Shown in pieces: positions 9,448 through 17,868 of a DNA stretch of 64,000 nucleotides. The position numbers and the translations under genes were made by a program. Within the stretch, counting starts at the first letter, position 1, and every line of letters starts with the position of its first letter. The notes below the pieces were generated by a model. The model worked only from the letters and a program-made list of their open reading frames with translations. It searched no databases and was not told where the DNA came from. Source of the DNA: an uncultured Verrucomicrobia subdivision 3 bacterium (GTDB lineage: Bacteria; Verrucomicrobiota; Verrucomicrobiia; Limisphaerales; UBA11358). The DNA is taken from assembly GCA_903875465.1 (NCBI GenBank), contig CAIQWB010000025.1, positions 1 to 64,000 on the forward strand, read 5' to 3'.

Positions 9448-9684
9448 GTTCAACCCGAACTCCGAAATTAAAATGGCTGGGATGTGTCAAGCTGTTGGAG
9501 CCGAAACACTTTGGAAAAATCGCCGGCATACCCGCAGTGGTCTGGTGAGACTGCCTCGGCGCGCCGCGCACACCCTTAAATGGGCAACTGCTTGGCAGCG
9601 GCTTGGGAAGCCAATGTTCCCGAGCGTTTATGCCCAAGCGATGGATGCCGACCGGCCATTTTAATTTCGGAGTTCGGGTTTAAC
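9448..9684. mobile_element. Inverted-repeat element, copy 2 (full length, non-coding)
   Basis: A 0.24-kb element bounded by terminal inverted repeats of about 30 bases. The left end reads gttcaacccgaactccgaaa and continues ttaaaatggc. The right end is its reverse complement with one change near the outer edge. Inside lies a hairpin cttgggaa/ttcccgag with a wobble pair. It encodes no protein, so it resembles a MITE or palindromic intergenic repeat. It sits directly upstream of the topoisomerase gene. No clear target-site duplication can be read. Confidence 0.75.
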
Positions 9685-9806
9685 CAAATAACCACCAAGT
9701 GCCCCCAAAAACCAAAACTTTCAAGTTTCCGGTAATTTCGCCAACCCCCCTCACCCGACTGAATTCTTGCCACCAAGCCCGTTCTAATGCTTAATTTCGC
9801 CCGCTC

Positions 9807-11918
9807 ATGAGTTCTGACAAGCAAGACAACGAACCACAACAGCCCGATTTGCCCATCCCGGGCGCCCCGGCCAGCCCGGCCGGCGCCACCGGCGCCGCTG
9901 CCGGTGGGGACGCCCATGTTCAGGCGGAGGAAGTCCCCGCAGAATTGGTGCACCGTCCCTTTGACCCCCGGCAGGCCGACACCGGCCTGCATCAGCGCGT
10001 GGACAAGAGTTTCATGGAGTACGCCTCCTACGTCATCCGCGACCGCGCCATCCCGAATCTCGCCGATGGCCTCAAGCCCGTGCAACGCCGCATTCTGTGG
10101 GCTCTGCACGAAAAGGACGACGGCCGGTTCATCAAAGTGGCCAATGTCGTGGGCCATACCATGCAGTACCATCCCCACGGTGACGCCTCGATCGGCGACG
10201 CCCTGGTGGTCCTCACCACCAAACGCTACCTGATCGAAGGCCAGGGGAACTTTGGCAATATTTATACCGGCGACCCCGCTGCCGCCTCGCGTTACATCGA
10301 ATGCCGCCTCACCGAACTGGCGCGCACCGAGCTCTTCAACGACGAAATCACCGAGTTTGTCCCCAGCTACGACGGCCGCAACAAGGAACCCGTTTCCCTG
10401 CCCTGCAAACTGCCCCTCACGCTCATGCTGGGCACCGAGGGCATCGCCGTCGGCCTGTCCGCGCGCATCTTGCCGCACAATTTCCCCGAATTGCTGGAGG
10501 CGCAAATCGCCATTCTCAAAAACCAGCCGTTCAAATGCCTGCCTGATTTTACCACCGGCGGCGTAATGGACGCGCGTGATTATCAGGATGGCAAAGGCAG
10601 CGTCACCGTCCGCGCCAAAATCAAGGTCAAGGACGAGTCCACCGTGTCCATCCGGGAAATTCCGCCGACCACCACCACAGACTCGCTGATGGCCTCCATC
10701 GAGGACGCCGCCACCAAGGGCAAGTTAAAGGTCAAAGCCATCAACGATTTTACGTCCGAGGATGTCGAGATCGAAATCAAATGCCCGGCGGGCGTGGAAG
10801 CCGAGAAGATGGTGGATGCGCTCTACGCCTTCACCGATTGCGAAGTCACCATCAGCAGCCGCATCGTGGTGATCAAGGACAACCGCCCGGTGGAATTGAC
10901 CGTCAGCGAAGTGCTGCGGGAAAACACCACGCAGTTGACCACCCTGCTCAAGCGCGAACTGGATTTGCGCGAGCAACAATTGCTCGATGAGCTGCATTAC
11001 CGCACCCTCGAACGGATTTTCATTGAGGAGCGGATATACAAGGCCATCGAGAAGTGCAAAACCAATGAGGCCGTGCTGGCCGCAGTCTATGAAGGTTTCC
11101 AGCCATTCTCCCTGGAGCTGGTCCGCCCCATTGTGGAGGCGGATGTGGAGCGGTTGCTGCAAGTGCGAATCCGCCGGATTTCCCTCTTCGACATCAACAA
11201 GCACCGCGAGGAAATGGCCAGGACCAAGGCCGAACTCGCCGAGACGCGCAAACACCTCAAGAACCTGATCAAGTACGTGATTGGCCACTTGGAGGAATTG
11301 CTGGCCAAATATCGTCCGCTCTATCCGCGCCTCACCACCAAATCGGCCCGGCATGAGGAAGTGGACGTGAAGGCCGCGGCGTTCAAGTCCTTCAAGGTCA
11401 GCTACGACCGCGAGAGCGGCTACGTGGGCTACAAGGTCAATGCGGACGAATTCAAGCTCGAGTGCACCAAGTTTGACAAGCTGCTGTTGGTGTTCAAGGA
11501 TGGCACCTACAAGGTCATCGAACTGCCGGAGAAATTGTTCGTGGGACCGGATGTGCTTCTGTGCGGCCTGCCCGAGCGCGACCGCGTGTACACCTGCGCC
11601 TACACGGATCGCGAGGCCAGCTACCTGAAACGGTTCACCTTCGGTGGCATCATCATGAACAAGGTGTACTCCTGCATCCCGGAGAAATCGCGCCTCCTTT
11701 ACCTGGCCCCAACGACCCCGAAGGTGTTATACATCCGGTACAAACCGGCACCGCACCAAAAAATCAGCCAGCAGACCTGCGATCCTTCCCAACTGGATGT
11801 GAAGGGCCCCAAGACCCTGGGGCGGCAAATTTCCATCAAGGATATTTCGTCCGTGACGGACGCACCCACCCGTGGCTGGGATCCGAACGAAGCCACCACG
11901 AAGGTGATTTTTGGTTAA
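9807..11918 (+). CDS. DNA topoisomerase (ATP-hydrolysing) subunit A, ParC-like
   Basis: This 703-residue subunit A of a type IIA topoisomerase breaks and rejoins double-stranded DNA. After a Pro/Ala-rich N-terminus of about 60 residues the breakage-reunion core begins with YASYVIRDRAIPNLADGLKP. The 5'-phosphotyrosine is Y163 in AAASRYIECR, and HPHGDASIGDALV contains the winged-helix contact region. The C-terminal part (from about 550) is short and I find no GyrA box (QRRGGKG), so topoisomerase IV (ParC-like) fits better than gyrase. No subunit B lies adjacent. The stop codon TAA falls inside a collapsed copy of the inverted-repeat element (11914-11957). Confidence 0.9.
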   Translation: MSSDKQDNEPQQPDLPIPGAPASPAGATGAAAGGDAHVQAEEVPAELVHRPFDPRQADTGLHQRVDKSFMEYASYVIRDRAIPNLADGLKPVQRRILWALHEKDDGRFIKVANVVGHTMQYHPHGDASIGDALVVLTTKRYLIEGQGNFGNIYTGDPAAASRYIECRLTELARTELFNDEITEFVPSYDGRNKEPVSLPCKLPLTLMLGTEGIAVGLSARILPHNFPELLEAQIAILKNQPFKCLPDFTTGGVMDARDYQDGKGSVTVRAKIKVKDESTVSIREIPPTTTTDSLMASIEDAATKGKLKVKAINDFTSEDVEIEIKCPAGVEAEKMVDALYAFTDCEVTISSRIVVIKDNRPVELTVSEVLRENTTQLTTLLKRELDLREQQLLDELHYRTLERIFIEERIYKAIEKCKTNEAVLAAVYEGFQPFSLELVRPIVEADVERLLQVRIRRISLFDINKHREEMARTKAELAETRKHLKNLIKYVIGHLEELLAKYRPLYPRLTTKSARHEEVDVKAAAFKSFKVSYDRESGYVGYKVNADEFKLECTKFDKLLLVFKDGTYKVIELPEKLFVGPDVLLCGLPERDRVYTCAYTDREASYLKRFTFGGIIMNKVYSCIPEKSRLLYLAPTTPKVLYIRYKPAPHQKISQQTCDPSQLDVKGPKTLGRQISIKDISSVTDAPTRGWDPNEATTKVIFG

Positions 11919-11957
11919 ATCCGAACTCCGTGATAAAATTTCGGAGCTCAGGTCAAA
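11914..11957. repeat. Collapsed inverted-repeat element, copy 4 (ends only)
   Basis: The left half gttaaatccgaactccg matches the element's left terminal repeat. The right half aatttcggagctcaggtc matches its right end, differing at four of 22 positions over the wider match. The interior is gone, leaving a near-palindrome. It fills the 34-base gap between two convergent genes: the topoisomerase stop (TAA, 11916-11918) and the cinA stop (TGA, 11953-11955) both lie within it. It could act as a bidirectional terminator, though T-runs are short. Confidence 0.6.
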
Positions 11958-13230
11958 CGGCCAGCCGCCGGCGCAGCATTTCCAAGGCCTGCTGGGTCGT
12001 CACCTGCTTAAAAGCTTCCCGCTCATAGGCGTTCAGCTTTTGTTGGACCTCCGTGCCAAAGGCCCCGGCCAGGGCCATAAAAACCGTGCCCACGGGCTTG
12101 CCCGGCGTGGCCCCGGTGGGACCCGCGATGCCCGTGACGGCAATGGCGAAATCCGTGCCCAACCGGGCGCGCGCGCCCTCGGCCATTTCCCGGGCCACCG
12201 CCTCACTCACCGCACCATGGGCGGCCAGGGTTTCCGCCCGCACCCCCAGGCTGGCTTGCTTGAACTCATTGCTGTAAGTAACGAACCCCCCAGGGAAAAC
12301 CGCCGATGCCCCCGCCACATTCGTAATCTGATTGGCGATGCCCCCGCCGGTGCAGGACTCCGCCAGGGCCAGCGTCATTTTCCTGGCCGTCAGTAACTCC
12401 ACAATGACCGCCGCCATGCCGTCGTCATCATAGCCATAGACAAAATCCCCCAGCAGCCGCTGCACCACCGCCTCGGCCTGGCCCACCACCTCGGCGGCGG
12501 TGGGGCCCCGGGCGATCAACCGCACATCCACCTGGCCAACGCGGGCGCAATACCCCACCTCCAGCCCGGCGGCCACCAGGGCCGCCAGCGGCGGAGCCAC
12601 CCGCTCCTGCAAGGCGGATTCCCCGACCCCGCTCGTGCGCAGGGTGCGACAGGCAAAGGCGCTCTCCAGCGGAAATTCGCGAAGAATCAGGGGCTTCACT
12701 GCGGCATCAAACATGGGCCGCAATTCCCGTGGCGGGCCCGGCAGCATCACCAGCCAGCTCCCGCCCGCACCGGCGCGGTACGGATTCGGGTTGACCGGAA
12801 TGGCCAGGCCGGGTGCCGTCCCAAACGGATTGGGCAGTACCGTCGCCCCTTCGGGCACCATGGCCTGCACTTCATTATTGGCCGGCATCGGGCGCTTGCG
12901 GTCGGCAAAAAATTGCTTGATGACGTCAAATACCGCCTGGTCCAGCTGGAGTTTTTTGCCGAGGAGTTGGGCAATTAAGTCACGGGTAATGTCATCCGAA
13001 GTCGGCCCCAGGCCGCCGGTGACAATTACTAAATCCGCCCGGCCCAGCGCTTCGCGCACCGCCTGCTCAATGTCGGTGGCGGTATCCGGCACCATGACTT
13101 GCCGCTGCACTGCGTAGCCCAGATCGGACAACCGGCGGCACAACCACTGTTGATGGGTGTTCAGCACCCGCCCCAGTAGCAATTCGCTGCCGGTATTAAT
13201 GAGTTCAATCGTCACGGGCTTAGTTTCCAT
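11953..13230 (-). CDS. cinA: CinA family protein (NMN amidohydrolase / damage-inducible)
   Basis: This 425-residue protein has the full two-domain CinA layout. The N-terminal MoCF-biosynthesis-like domain (1-170) begins ELINTGSELLLGRVLNTHQQ and contains VIVTGGLGPTSDDITR. It is linked to ADP-ribose pyrophosphatase activity in some members. The C-terminal CinA domain (about 265-420) has ALAESCTGGGIANQITNVAGAS and AVTGIAGPTG, and deamidates nicotinamide mononucleotide in pyridine-nucleotide recycling. Length is standard (about 410-430). It converges with the topoisomerase gene, and no recA lies nearby. The DNA-uptake role suggested by the name is historical. Confidence 0.92.
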   Translation of the reverse strand: METKPVTIELINTGSELLLGRVLNTHQQWLCRRLSDLGYAVQRQVMVPDTATDIEQAVREALGRADLVIVTGGLGPTSDDITRDLIAQLLGKKLQLDQAVFDVIKQFFADRKRPMPANNEVQAMVPEGATVLPNPFGTAPGLAIPVNPNPYRAGAGGSWLVMLPGPPRELRPMFDAAVKPLILREFPLESAFACRTLRTSGVGESALQERVAPPLAALVAAGLEVGYCARVGQVDVRLIARGPTAAEVVGQAEAVVQRLLGDFVYGYDDDGMAAVIVELLTARKMTLALAESCTGGGIANQITNVAGASAVFPGGFVTYSNEFKQASLGVRAETLAAHGAVSEAVAREMAEGARARLGTDFAIAVTGIAGPTGATPGKPVGTVFMALAGAFGTEVQQKLNAYEREAFKQVTTQQALEMLRRRLAV

Positions 13231-13266
13231 CGGGAATGGCTGGCTGGCAAGCCCCGTCGCATCGGT

Positions 13267-14118
13267 TTACTGCTTCGGCTTGACTGGTTTCGGTCGGCGC
13301 ACCTCGGCTACGAACGTGCCCGCCACATAGCTTTTGGCCTCATCGGGCGCGCAAAAATAAATACTGCCGGAAATCCGGTTGTTATCCAGACCACCAAATT
13401 GCAGGCGCAAGGCATAGGCCGTTTCGAACGTGTCCTTCAACGCCTGATCCCCCTCTTGCCAGTGGAGGGTGACCCGCGCCGCCAGGGGCGCGTTGCTGGT
13501 AACATTGATGGTTTTACCCGCCAGCACTTCGGCCTGCACCCCGCTGAAATTAATCACCAGCCCAAAGGCCACCGAGCCTTTGGCCCCTGCCCGGAGCGTG
13601 AGTGTGCCGCTCGATAACACCGCGCGCTCCGCCACAAAGTCCTGCCCGTGAATGCGACCGGCGGCCTTGGTATCGGGAAAACTGGTGTTGGCCAGGTCAA
13701 GCATCCAGCGAGTGTCACCTGGCAGGGTTGTTTGCGCGACTTCTGGGGCAGGGGTGCTGTTCGTAAGCACGGCGGCCACAAGCACCGTCGCGGGGCTGGG
13801 ATTTGGCCCCAGCCGGTGCCGGAGGAGGATGGCCAGTCCCCCGGCAAACACCACCAAAACCAACAGCGCCAGCGCAGCGATCGGGAAACCGGGGCGGGGT
13901 GGCCGCAGCGGGGTGTCCAGACCGGAAGGCGCTGGCGCAACGGGACGGACATCTGCTTTTTTGCCACTGAGGATGAGTTTCTGGTCAGCCGTGGCGGGCG
14001 CCCGTGGAGCGGTGATCTTTTGGAAACAGGTGGGACACTCCATCACCGACCCGCTGTGAGCCGAGTCGCACTGGATGTGCTGTCCGCACACCGGACAGGC
14101 GTATTTAAATTCACTCAT
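13267..14118 (-). CDS. Zinc-ribbon membrane-anchored protein of unknown function
   Basis: This 283-residue protein begins with a zinc ribbon (YACPVCGQHIQCDSAHSG ... CPTC, residues 5-32) of the kind many PVC bacteria place in front of single-helix proteins. A proline-rich linker leads to one transmembrane helix (about 78-98, IAALALLVLVVFAGGLAILL). The remaining 180 residues are extracytoplasmic. They look like an all-beta domain (PDTKAAGRIHGQDFVAERAVLSSG and similar). I do not recognise a named family. It lies 36 bases upstream of cinA on the same strand and may be co-transcribed with it. Confidence 0.75.
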   Translation of the reverse strand: MSEFKYACPVCGQHIQCDSAHSGSVMECPTCFQKITAPRAPATADQKLILSGKKADVRPVAPAPSGLDTPLRPPRPGFPIAALALLVLVVFAGGLAILLRHRLGPNPSPATVLVAAVLTNSTPAPEVAQTTLPGDTRWMLDLANTSFPDTKAAGRIHGQDFVAERAVLSSGTLTLRAGAKGSVAFGLVINFSGVQAEVLAGKTINVTSNAPLAARVTLHWQEGDQALKDTFETAYALRLQFGGLDNNRISGSIYFCAPDEAKSYVAGTFVAEVRRPKPVKPKQ

Positions 14119-14274
14119 GGCCTTCGCAGGAACATTCCATATTCACCGGCCGGCAGCAATCGGCAATTTTCGCGGTGCTTTTTAGGATTGAAGTGTGCGG
14201 GCGCTTCCCGTATATGGACAGCCCGAATTTTAAGGGAGCTTTTGGCGTTTGCCACTCCCCGGACTGCCCAGCTT

Positions 14275-14856
14275 ATGAATGATTTGCAGAAAGAGATTAA
14301 TGAACTAAAACAGTTCATGGTGGATTTGAAGGCCGATCGGGCTGCCACCAAGGCCAAGGAAAAGGCCGAGGCCTGGACCAAATATGTCTCCCTCACCGTG
14401 GTGGTGATCGCCGTGATCGCTGCCGTCGCCTCCCAATATAGCGGCAAATACAGCAGCCAGGTGCAGATCAACCAGATCAAAGCCTCCGACCAGTGGAACT
14501 TTTACGAGTCCAAATCCATCAAGCAACACCTCGATGAGGCGGCCCTCCCCGAACTGCTCGCCAACACCAATGCGGCCAACCCGGCCGTGATCAAGGCCAT
14601 TAAAAAGCTTTCCGAGGAAAGCACCCGGTTTGACAAGGAAAAGGCGGACATAAAAACCACCGCCGAGAGCTTTGAAAAGAAACGGGACCTCGCCGGCCAG
14701 CGCGGCGGCCGGATGGGTCTGGCCGTCACGATTTTTTCGGTGGCCATTGCCACCGCCTCCATTTGCACGGTTACCAAGAAGAAACCCCTGTGGTTTGCCG
14801 CCATGGCCATGGCCGTTTGCGCCATCTATGAAATGGTGATGTCCTGGCTGACTTAA
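14275..14856 (+). CDS. DUF4337 family membrane protein
   Basis: This 193-residue protein starts at ATG 14275; the open frame extends further upstream, but that part overlaps the neighbouring gene and lacks family character. An amphipathic N-terminus (ELKQFMVDLKADRAATKAKEK) is followed by one helix (about 41-57, VSLTVVVIAVIAAVASQY), a soluble loop containing DQWNFYESKSIKQHL, which is diagnostic of DUF4337, and two C-terminal helices (IFSVAIATASICTV and WFAAMAMAVCAIYEMVM). Function of the family is unknown. It is divergent from the zinc-ribbon gene, so the short gap 14119-14274 should hold both promoters. Confidence 0.85.
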   Translation: MNDLQKEINELKQFMVDLKADRAATKAKEKAEAWTKYVSLTVVVIAVIAAVASQYSGKYSSQVQINQIKASDQWNFYESKSIKQHLDEAALPELLANTNAANPAVIKAIKKLSEESTRFDKEKADIKTTAESFEKKRDLAGQRGGRMGLAVTIFSVAIATASICTVTKKKPLWFAAMAMAVCAIYEMVMSWLT

Positions 14857-14890
14857 TCTAAACGGCGGCAACATTTCTTTTCATTTACAT

Positions 14891-14918
14891 TTGACACTCC
14901 ACCGACGCTGTTTATCTT
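14891..14918 (+). promoter_or_regulatory. Promoter of the Pro/Ala-rich protein and trxA
   Basis: A perfect -35 ttgaca (14891-14896) lies 16 bases before tatctt (14913-14918), 15 bases from the ATG at 14933. It probably drives both 14933-15394 and the thioredoxin gene. Confidence 0.5.
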
Positions 14919-14932
14919 GATCATCAAAGACT

Positions 14933-15394
14933 ATGGCTGATCTTCCTCCGAACATACCGTCAGGTGCCGTGCCGCCGAAAAAAGAAACCGGCAAGGTGCA
15001 GCCCAAAAAAGAAACCGTCCGCATTAATTTGCCGCCGAAGCCTTCCGCCGCGCCCACCATCAAGCTGCCGACGCTTCCGCCCGGTGGCCCCACCGGTGCG
15101 CCTTCCGCTGGCGTTTCCCCGGCGGCCGCTGCCGCCCCGATGTCTTTGGCCGCCGCGCCGCGTCCGACCGCTGCCGCCCCCGCCGCACCGGCTCCGAGTG
15201 CCCCGGCCACGCAAGCCAAGCCCGCTGCCTCTCCGCAACCCCGCGCAGTTGCCGCGCCGGCCGCTGCCCCCACCATTGGTGGCCTGGATAAAGGCCTGAT
15301 TTACGCCGTCGCCGCGTGTGCCCTCATCGCCGTTGGTTTGGTTGCTTGGGGCTGGTACGTCTTGAATGGATCGGTGACCACCTTCACTAGCTAA
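14933..15394 (+). CDS. Pro/Ala-rich protein with C-terminal membrane anchor
   Basis: This 153-residue protein begins with a Lys-containing segment bearing a twofold repeat (PPKKETGKVQPKKETVRINL), continues as a long low-complexity Ala/Pro stretch (about 55-115), and ends with one transmembrane helix (GLIYAVAACALIAVGLVAWGW, split by the limits of exact boundaries, about 122-143) and a short tail. Composition suggests a tail-anchored, extended linker protein. I do not recognise a family. The gene is followed after 10 bases by trxA, so the two are probably one transcription unit. Confidence 0.7.
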   Translation: MADLPPNIPSGAVPPKKETGKVQPKKETVRINLPPKPSAAPTIKLPTLPPGGPTGAPSAGVSPAAAAAPMSLAAAPRPTAAAPAAPAPSAPATQAKPAASPQPRAVAAPAAAPTIGGLDKGLIYAVAACALIAVGLVAWGWYVLNGSVTTFTS

Positions 15395-15404
15395 ACAAAT
15401 TCAT

Positions 15405-15737
15405 ATGGCTTCCGATCTCATAGTCACGCTCACGGTGGATAATTTCCCCGAGAAAGCCCTTCAATCTGCCAACCCGATCTTGGTGGATTTCTGGGCTGAA
15501 TGGTGTGGTCCTTGCAAACAAATCGCTCCTTTGCTGGATGAACTGGCCACCGAATATACCGGCAAAGTCACCATCGGCAAGGTGAACATTGACCAGCATC
15601 CGGATTTGGCCCAAAAATACGGCATCCGTGCCATTCCCACGCTGTTGATCCTAAAAAAGGGTGAAGTCGTGGAACAAATGGTGGGCGGGAAAAGCAAGCG
15701 CGATCTCAAGGCCAGCCTCGACCGCGCCATCGCCTGA
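15405..15737 (+). CDS. trxA: Thioredoxin
   Basis: This 110-residue cytoplasmic thioredoxin reduces protein disulfides using electrons from thioredoxin reductase. The active site FWAEWCGPCKQIAP contains C34 and C37. The cis-proline loop GIRAIPTLLILKKGE and the C-terminal helix are family-typical, and length matches the usual 105-110. The ATG has no clear Shine-Dalgarno sequence (aaacaaattcat precedes it). It is the second gene after the Pro/Ala-rich protein and is closed by the terminator at 15771-15796. Confidence 0.96.
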   Translation: MASDLIVTLTVDNFPEKALQSANPILVDFWAEWCGPCKQIAPLLDELATEYTGKVTIGKVNIDQHPDLAQKYGIRAIPTLLILKKGEVVEQMVGGKSKRDLKASLDRAIA

Positions 15738-15770
15738 CGGCTTTGTAACACCTCCTTTCTTTTCAGCCAG

Positions 15771-15796
15771 GCGGACCTTTCGGGGTCCGCTTTTTT
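15771..15796 (+). terminator. Intrinsic terminator after trxA
   Basis: Stem gcggacc (15771-15777) pairs with ggtccgc (15784-15790), followed by six T. Confidence 0.85.
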
Positions 15797-15862
15797 ATTA
15801 CCTGCGGTTGTCATCGGGAGTTTAGGCTTTTGACTTGTCCCTCGGCCGACTAACCTGCCCGC

Positions 15863-17011
15863 ATGATTTTGTCCGAACTGCTCAATAATGAGGAACTGCG
15901 CCAGCGTGAATTTCCAGTCACCCGCGAAAAGGTTTTTCTGGGCCATGCCGGCGTGTGCCCGCTCCCGGCCCGGGTGGCCACCGCCATTGGCGAATGCGCC
16001 CGCGAAGCCACCTTGGGCGACCAGGAGGAATTCATGCTGCACCGGCTGCACGATGCCCGCCGGCTGGCGGCCCAACTGATTAACAGCCAGCCCGAGGAAG
16101 TGGCCCTGGTCGGCCCCACCTCACTGGCTTTGAGTTATGTCGCCGCCGGCCTCCAATACCGCAAGGGCGACAACATCCTCGTTTATTACGACGATTATCC
16201 CTCCAACGTTTATCCGTGGATGGCCCTCGCGGCGCGCGGGGTCCAGGTCCGCTTGCTGAACACCCGGGGCCTCGGCGTCATCCGCCCGCGCGACGTCATG
16301 GGTCAGGTCGATGAAAGCACCCGGCTGGTTGCCCTGGCCACCAATCACTTTGTCAGTGGTTACCGTTTGGACATCCCGGCCATTGGCAAATACCTGCATG
16401 AACGGGGTATTTTGTTCTGCCTGGATGCCATCCAAACCCTCGGCGCGTTCCCGACCACCGTCGAGCACGTGGACTTTCTGGCGGCCGACGCCCACAAATG
16501 GCTCCTCGGACCCTGTGGTGCCGGCATCCTTTATGTTCGCCGCGAACTTCAGGAAAAACTCACTCCCCCCGTCTACGGCTGGCATAATGTCCGCTGCCCC
16601 AATTTCGTGGCCCAGGATAAAATCGTTTTCCGCACCGATGCCACCAAATATGAGGTCGGGACTCACAGCCTGCTGGGCATTGTCGGGCTCATCACCTCGC
16701 TGGAACTGGCCTTGGAAATCGGCGTGGACAACATTGCCGCCGAACTCCTGCGCAAACGGGCGTTACTCGTCCCGGCACTCCTGGCCAAAGGCTGGTCAGT
16801 GTTGCATGCCGAAGCCACACCCGAAAACGGCAGCGGGATCGTCACCTTTTTCCGGCCCGGAACAAACATGCTGGAAACGCATGCATTGCTGACCGCCGCC
16901 GGCATCATCACCAATTTGCGCAGCGATCGGGCCGGCCAAAATTATATCCGCCTCTCGCCCCACTTTTATAATACCGATGCCGAACTGGCCCGCCTTTTGG
17001 CCTTGCTGTGA
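15863..17011 (+). CDS. Class V aminotransferase (PLP-dependent)
   Basis: This 382-residue enzyme has the fold-type I, class V (cysteine desulfurase-like) layout. The PLP-binding lysine is K212 in AADAHKWLLGPCG, preceded by the aspartate-containing strand GILFCLDAIQTLGAFP. The segment VALVGPTSLALSYVAAGL is the cofactor phosphate region. The early segment EKVFLGHAGVCPLPARVATAI resembles members acting on small amino acids or as selenocysteine lyase/isopenicillin-epimerase-like enzymes. No desulfurase-type cysteine loop is apparent, so I leave the substrate open. It is transcribed alone, after the trxA terminator. Confidence 0.85.
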   Translation: MILSELLNNEELRQREFPVTREKVFLGHAGVCPLPARVATAIGECAREATLGDQEEFMLHRLHDARRLAAQLINSQPEEVALVGPTSLALSYVAAGLQYRKGDNILVYYDDYPSNVYPWMALAARGVQVRLLNTRGLGVIRPRDVMGQVDESTRLVALATNHFVSGYRLDIPAIGKYLHERGILFCLDAIQTLGAFPTTVEHVDFLAADAHKWLLGPCGAGILYVRRELQEKLTPPVYGWHNVRCPNFVAQDKIVFRTDATKYEVGTHSLLGIVGLITSLELALEIGVDNIAAELLRKRALLVPALLAKGWSVLHAEATPENGSGIVTFFRPGTNMLETHALLTAAGIITNLRSDRAGQNYIRLSPHFYNTDAELARLLALL

Positions 17012-17092
17012 GCCGGCCGGGCCCCAGTGCGCCGCTTTCCCCGCTGTTCCCATGGGGTCCGGGTGGCCCCCGGTTTCCAGCGCCAGATATAT

Positions 17093-17130
17093 AAAAAAAC
17101 GCCCCTTGCCGCAGTGAGCGGCAAAGGGCG
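17093..17130 (-). terminator. Intrinsic terminator after the tandem metal-binding protein
   Basis: On the minus strand the stem cgccctttgccgc (17118-17130) pairs, with a mismatch, with gcggcaaggggcg (17100-17112) over a five-base loop. A run of seven T follows (17093-17099). Confidence 0.85.
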
Positions 17131-17150
17131 AAAATGCTTGGGACGGCGCG

Positions 17151-17663
17151 TTATTTTTCCACGCCCGTCAGCCCGCCTTTTTGCAGGGCGTCAAACACAT
17201 CCTTGTCGTTAAAATCTCCGGTGACTTCAAACGTTTTCACGCCTTTGGCCGCGGTGTTGCCGGTCACGCCGGGCACGCTGCTGAGGATTTGGTTCGCCGC
17301 CTTGACGCACTTGCCGCAGCAGAGGTGCAGCCCGGAAATCGTCAAGGTCTTCACTTTTTGATTTTTAGCACCGGTCTCGGCATTGACTTTGATGCTCGGA
17401 TCGCTGCTCTTGCCAAAGAAACCCGCCGTGGTGAGGGCGTCCACGCCTTTTTGCAAGGTGGCGGTATCGGCCGCCGTCAGGATAACCGTGCTGGCATCTT
17501 GATCGGCCTTGGCAGTCAAGCCCGCAACCTCCGCCACGGCTTTTTCAGCGCCTTTGACACAGGATCCGCAACAAAGATGCACGTCGGTGAGGGTCACGTC
17601 GGCGGCACCCGCCGTGAGACTCAGGGCCAAACCCAACGAGAGGGTTAACAGTAGTTTTTTCAT
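17151..17663 (-). CDS. Secreted protein with two CCGxC heavy-metal-binding domains
   Basis: This 170-residue protein has a signal peptide (MKKLLLTLSLGLALSLTAGA, cleavage near 20-21) followed by two tandem domains that look like HMA/MerP-type ferredoxin folds. In each, the metal site is the doublet form LHLCCGKC or VHLCCGSC (C31-C32-C35 and C115-C116-C119), replacing the usual GMTCxxC. Domain ends such as VTGDFNDKDVFDALQKGG match the family's final strand and helix. It is likely a periplasmic copper or other soft-metal binder. No transporter adjoins. The gene has its own terminator (17093-17130) and seems monocistronic. Confidence 0.8.
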   Translation of the reverse strand: MKKLLLTLSLGLALSLTAGAADVTLTDVHLCCGSCVKGAEKAVAEVAGLTAKADQDASTVILTAADTATLQKGVDALTTAGFFGKSSDPSIKVNAETGAKNQKVKTLTISGLHLCCGKCVKAANQILSSVPGVTGNTAAKGVKTFEVTGDFNDKDVFDALQKGGLTGVEK

Positions 17664-17868
17664 AAATTCGCGAAATAGATTGGTTTAGACCACTACCGTT
17701 AAACTCATTTTGCCAATAATTCAATCAAGAATGCACTTTTTTTGCACTTTCCGTCCGGCAATCATGCCGGCCCCAGGCTGCGCTTCCCGCTTTCCGGCTT
17801 GTGTTTTGACCGTGGAAGGTCGACGATTTCTTCGCCACTCATGCCGGTCAACCCGGAACTGATGACCT

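Noticed and set aside
9086-9664. Open frame of 192 codons on the plus strand through the small-RNA locus and repeat copy 2
   Set aside because: It starts at TTG, crosses the terminator hairpin and runs through the inverted-repeat element. Its residues match nothing and are explained by the repeat.
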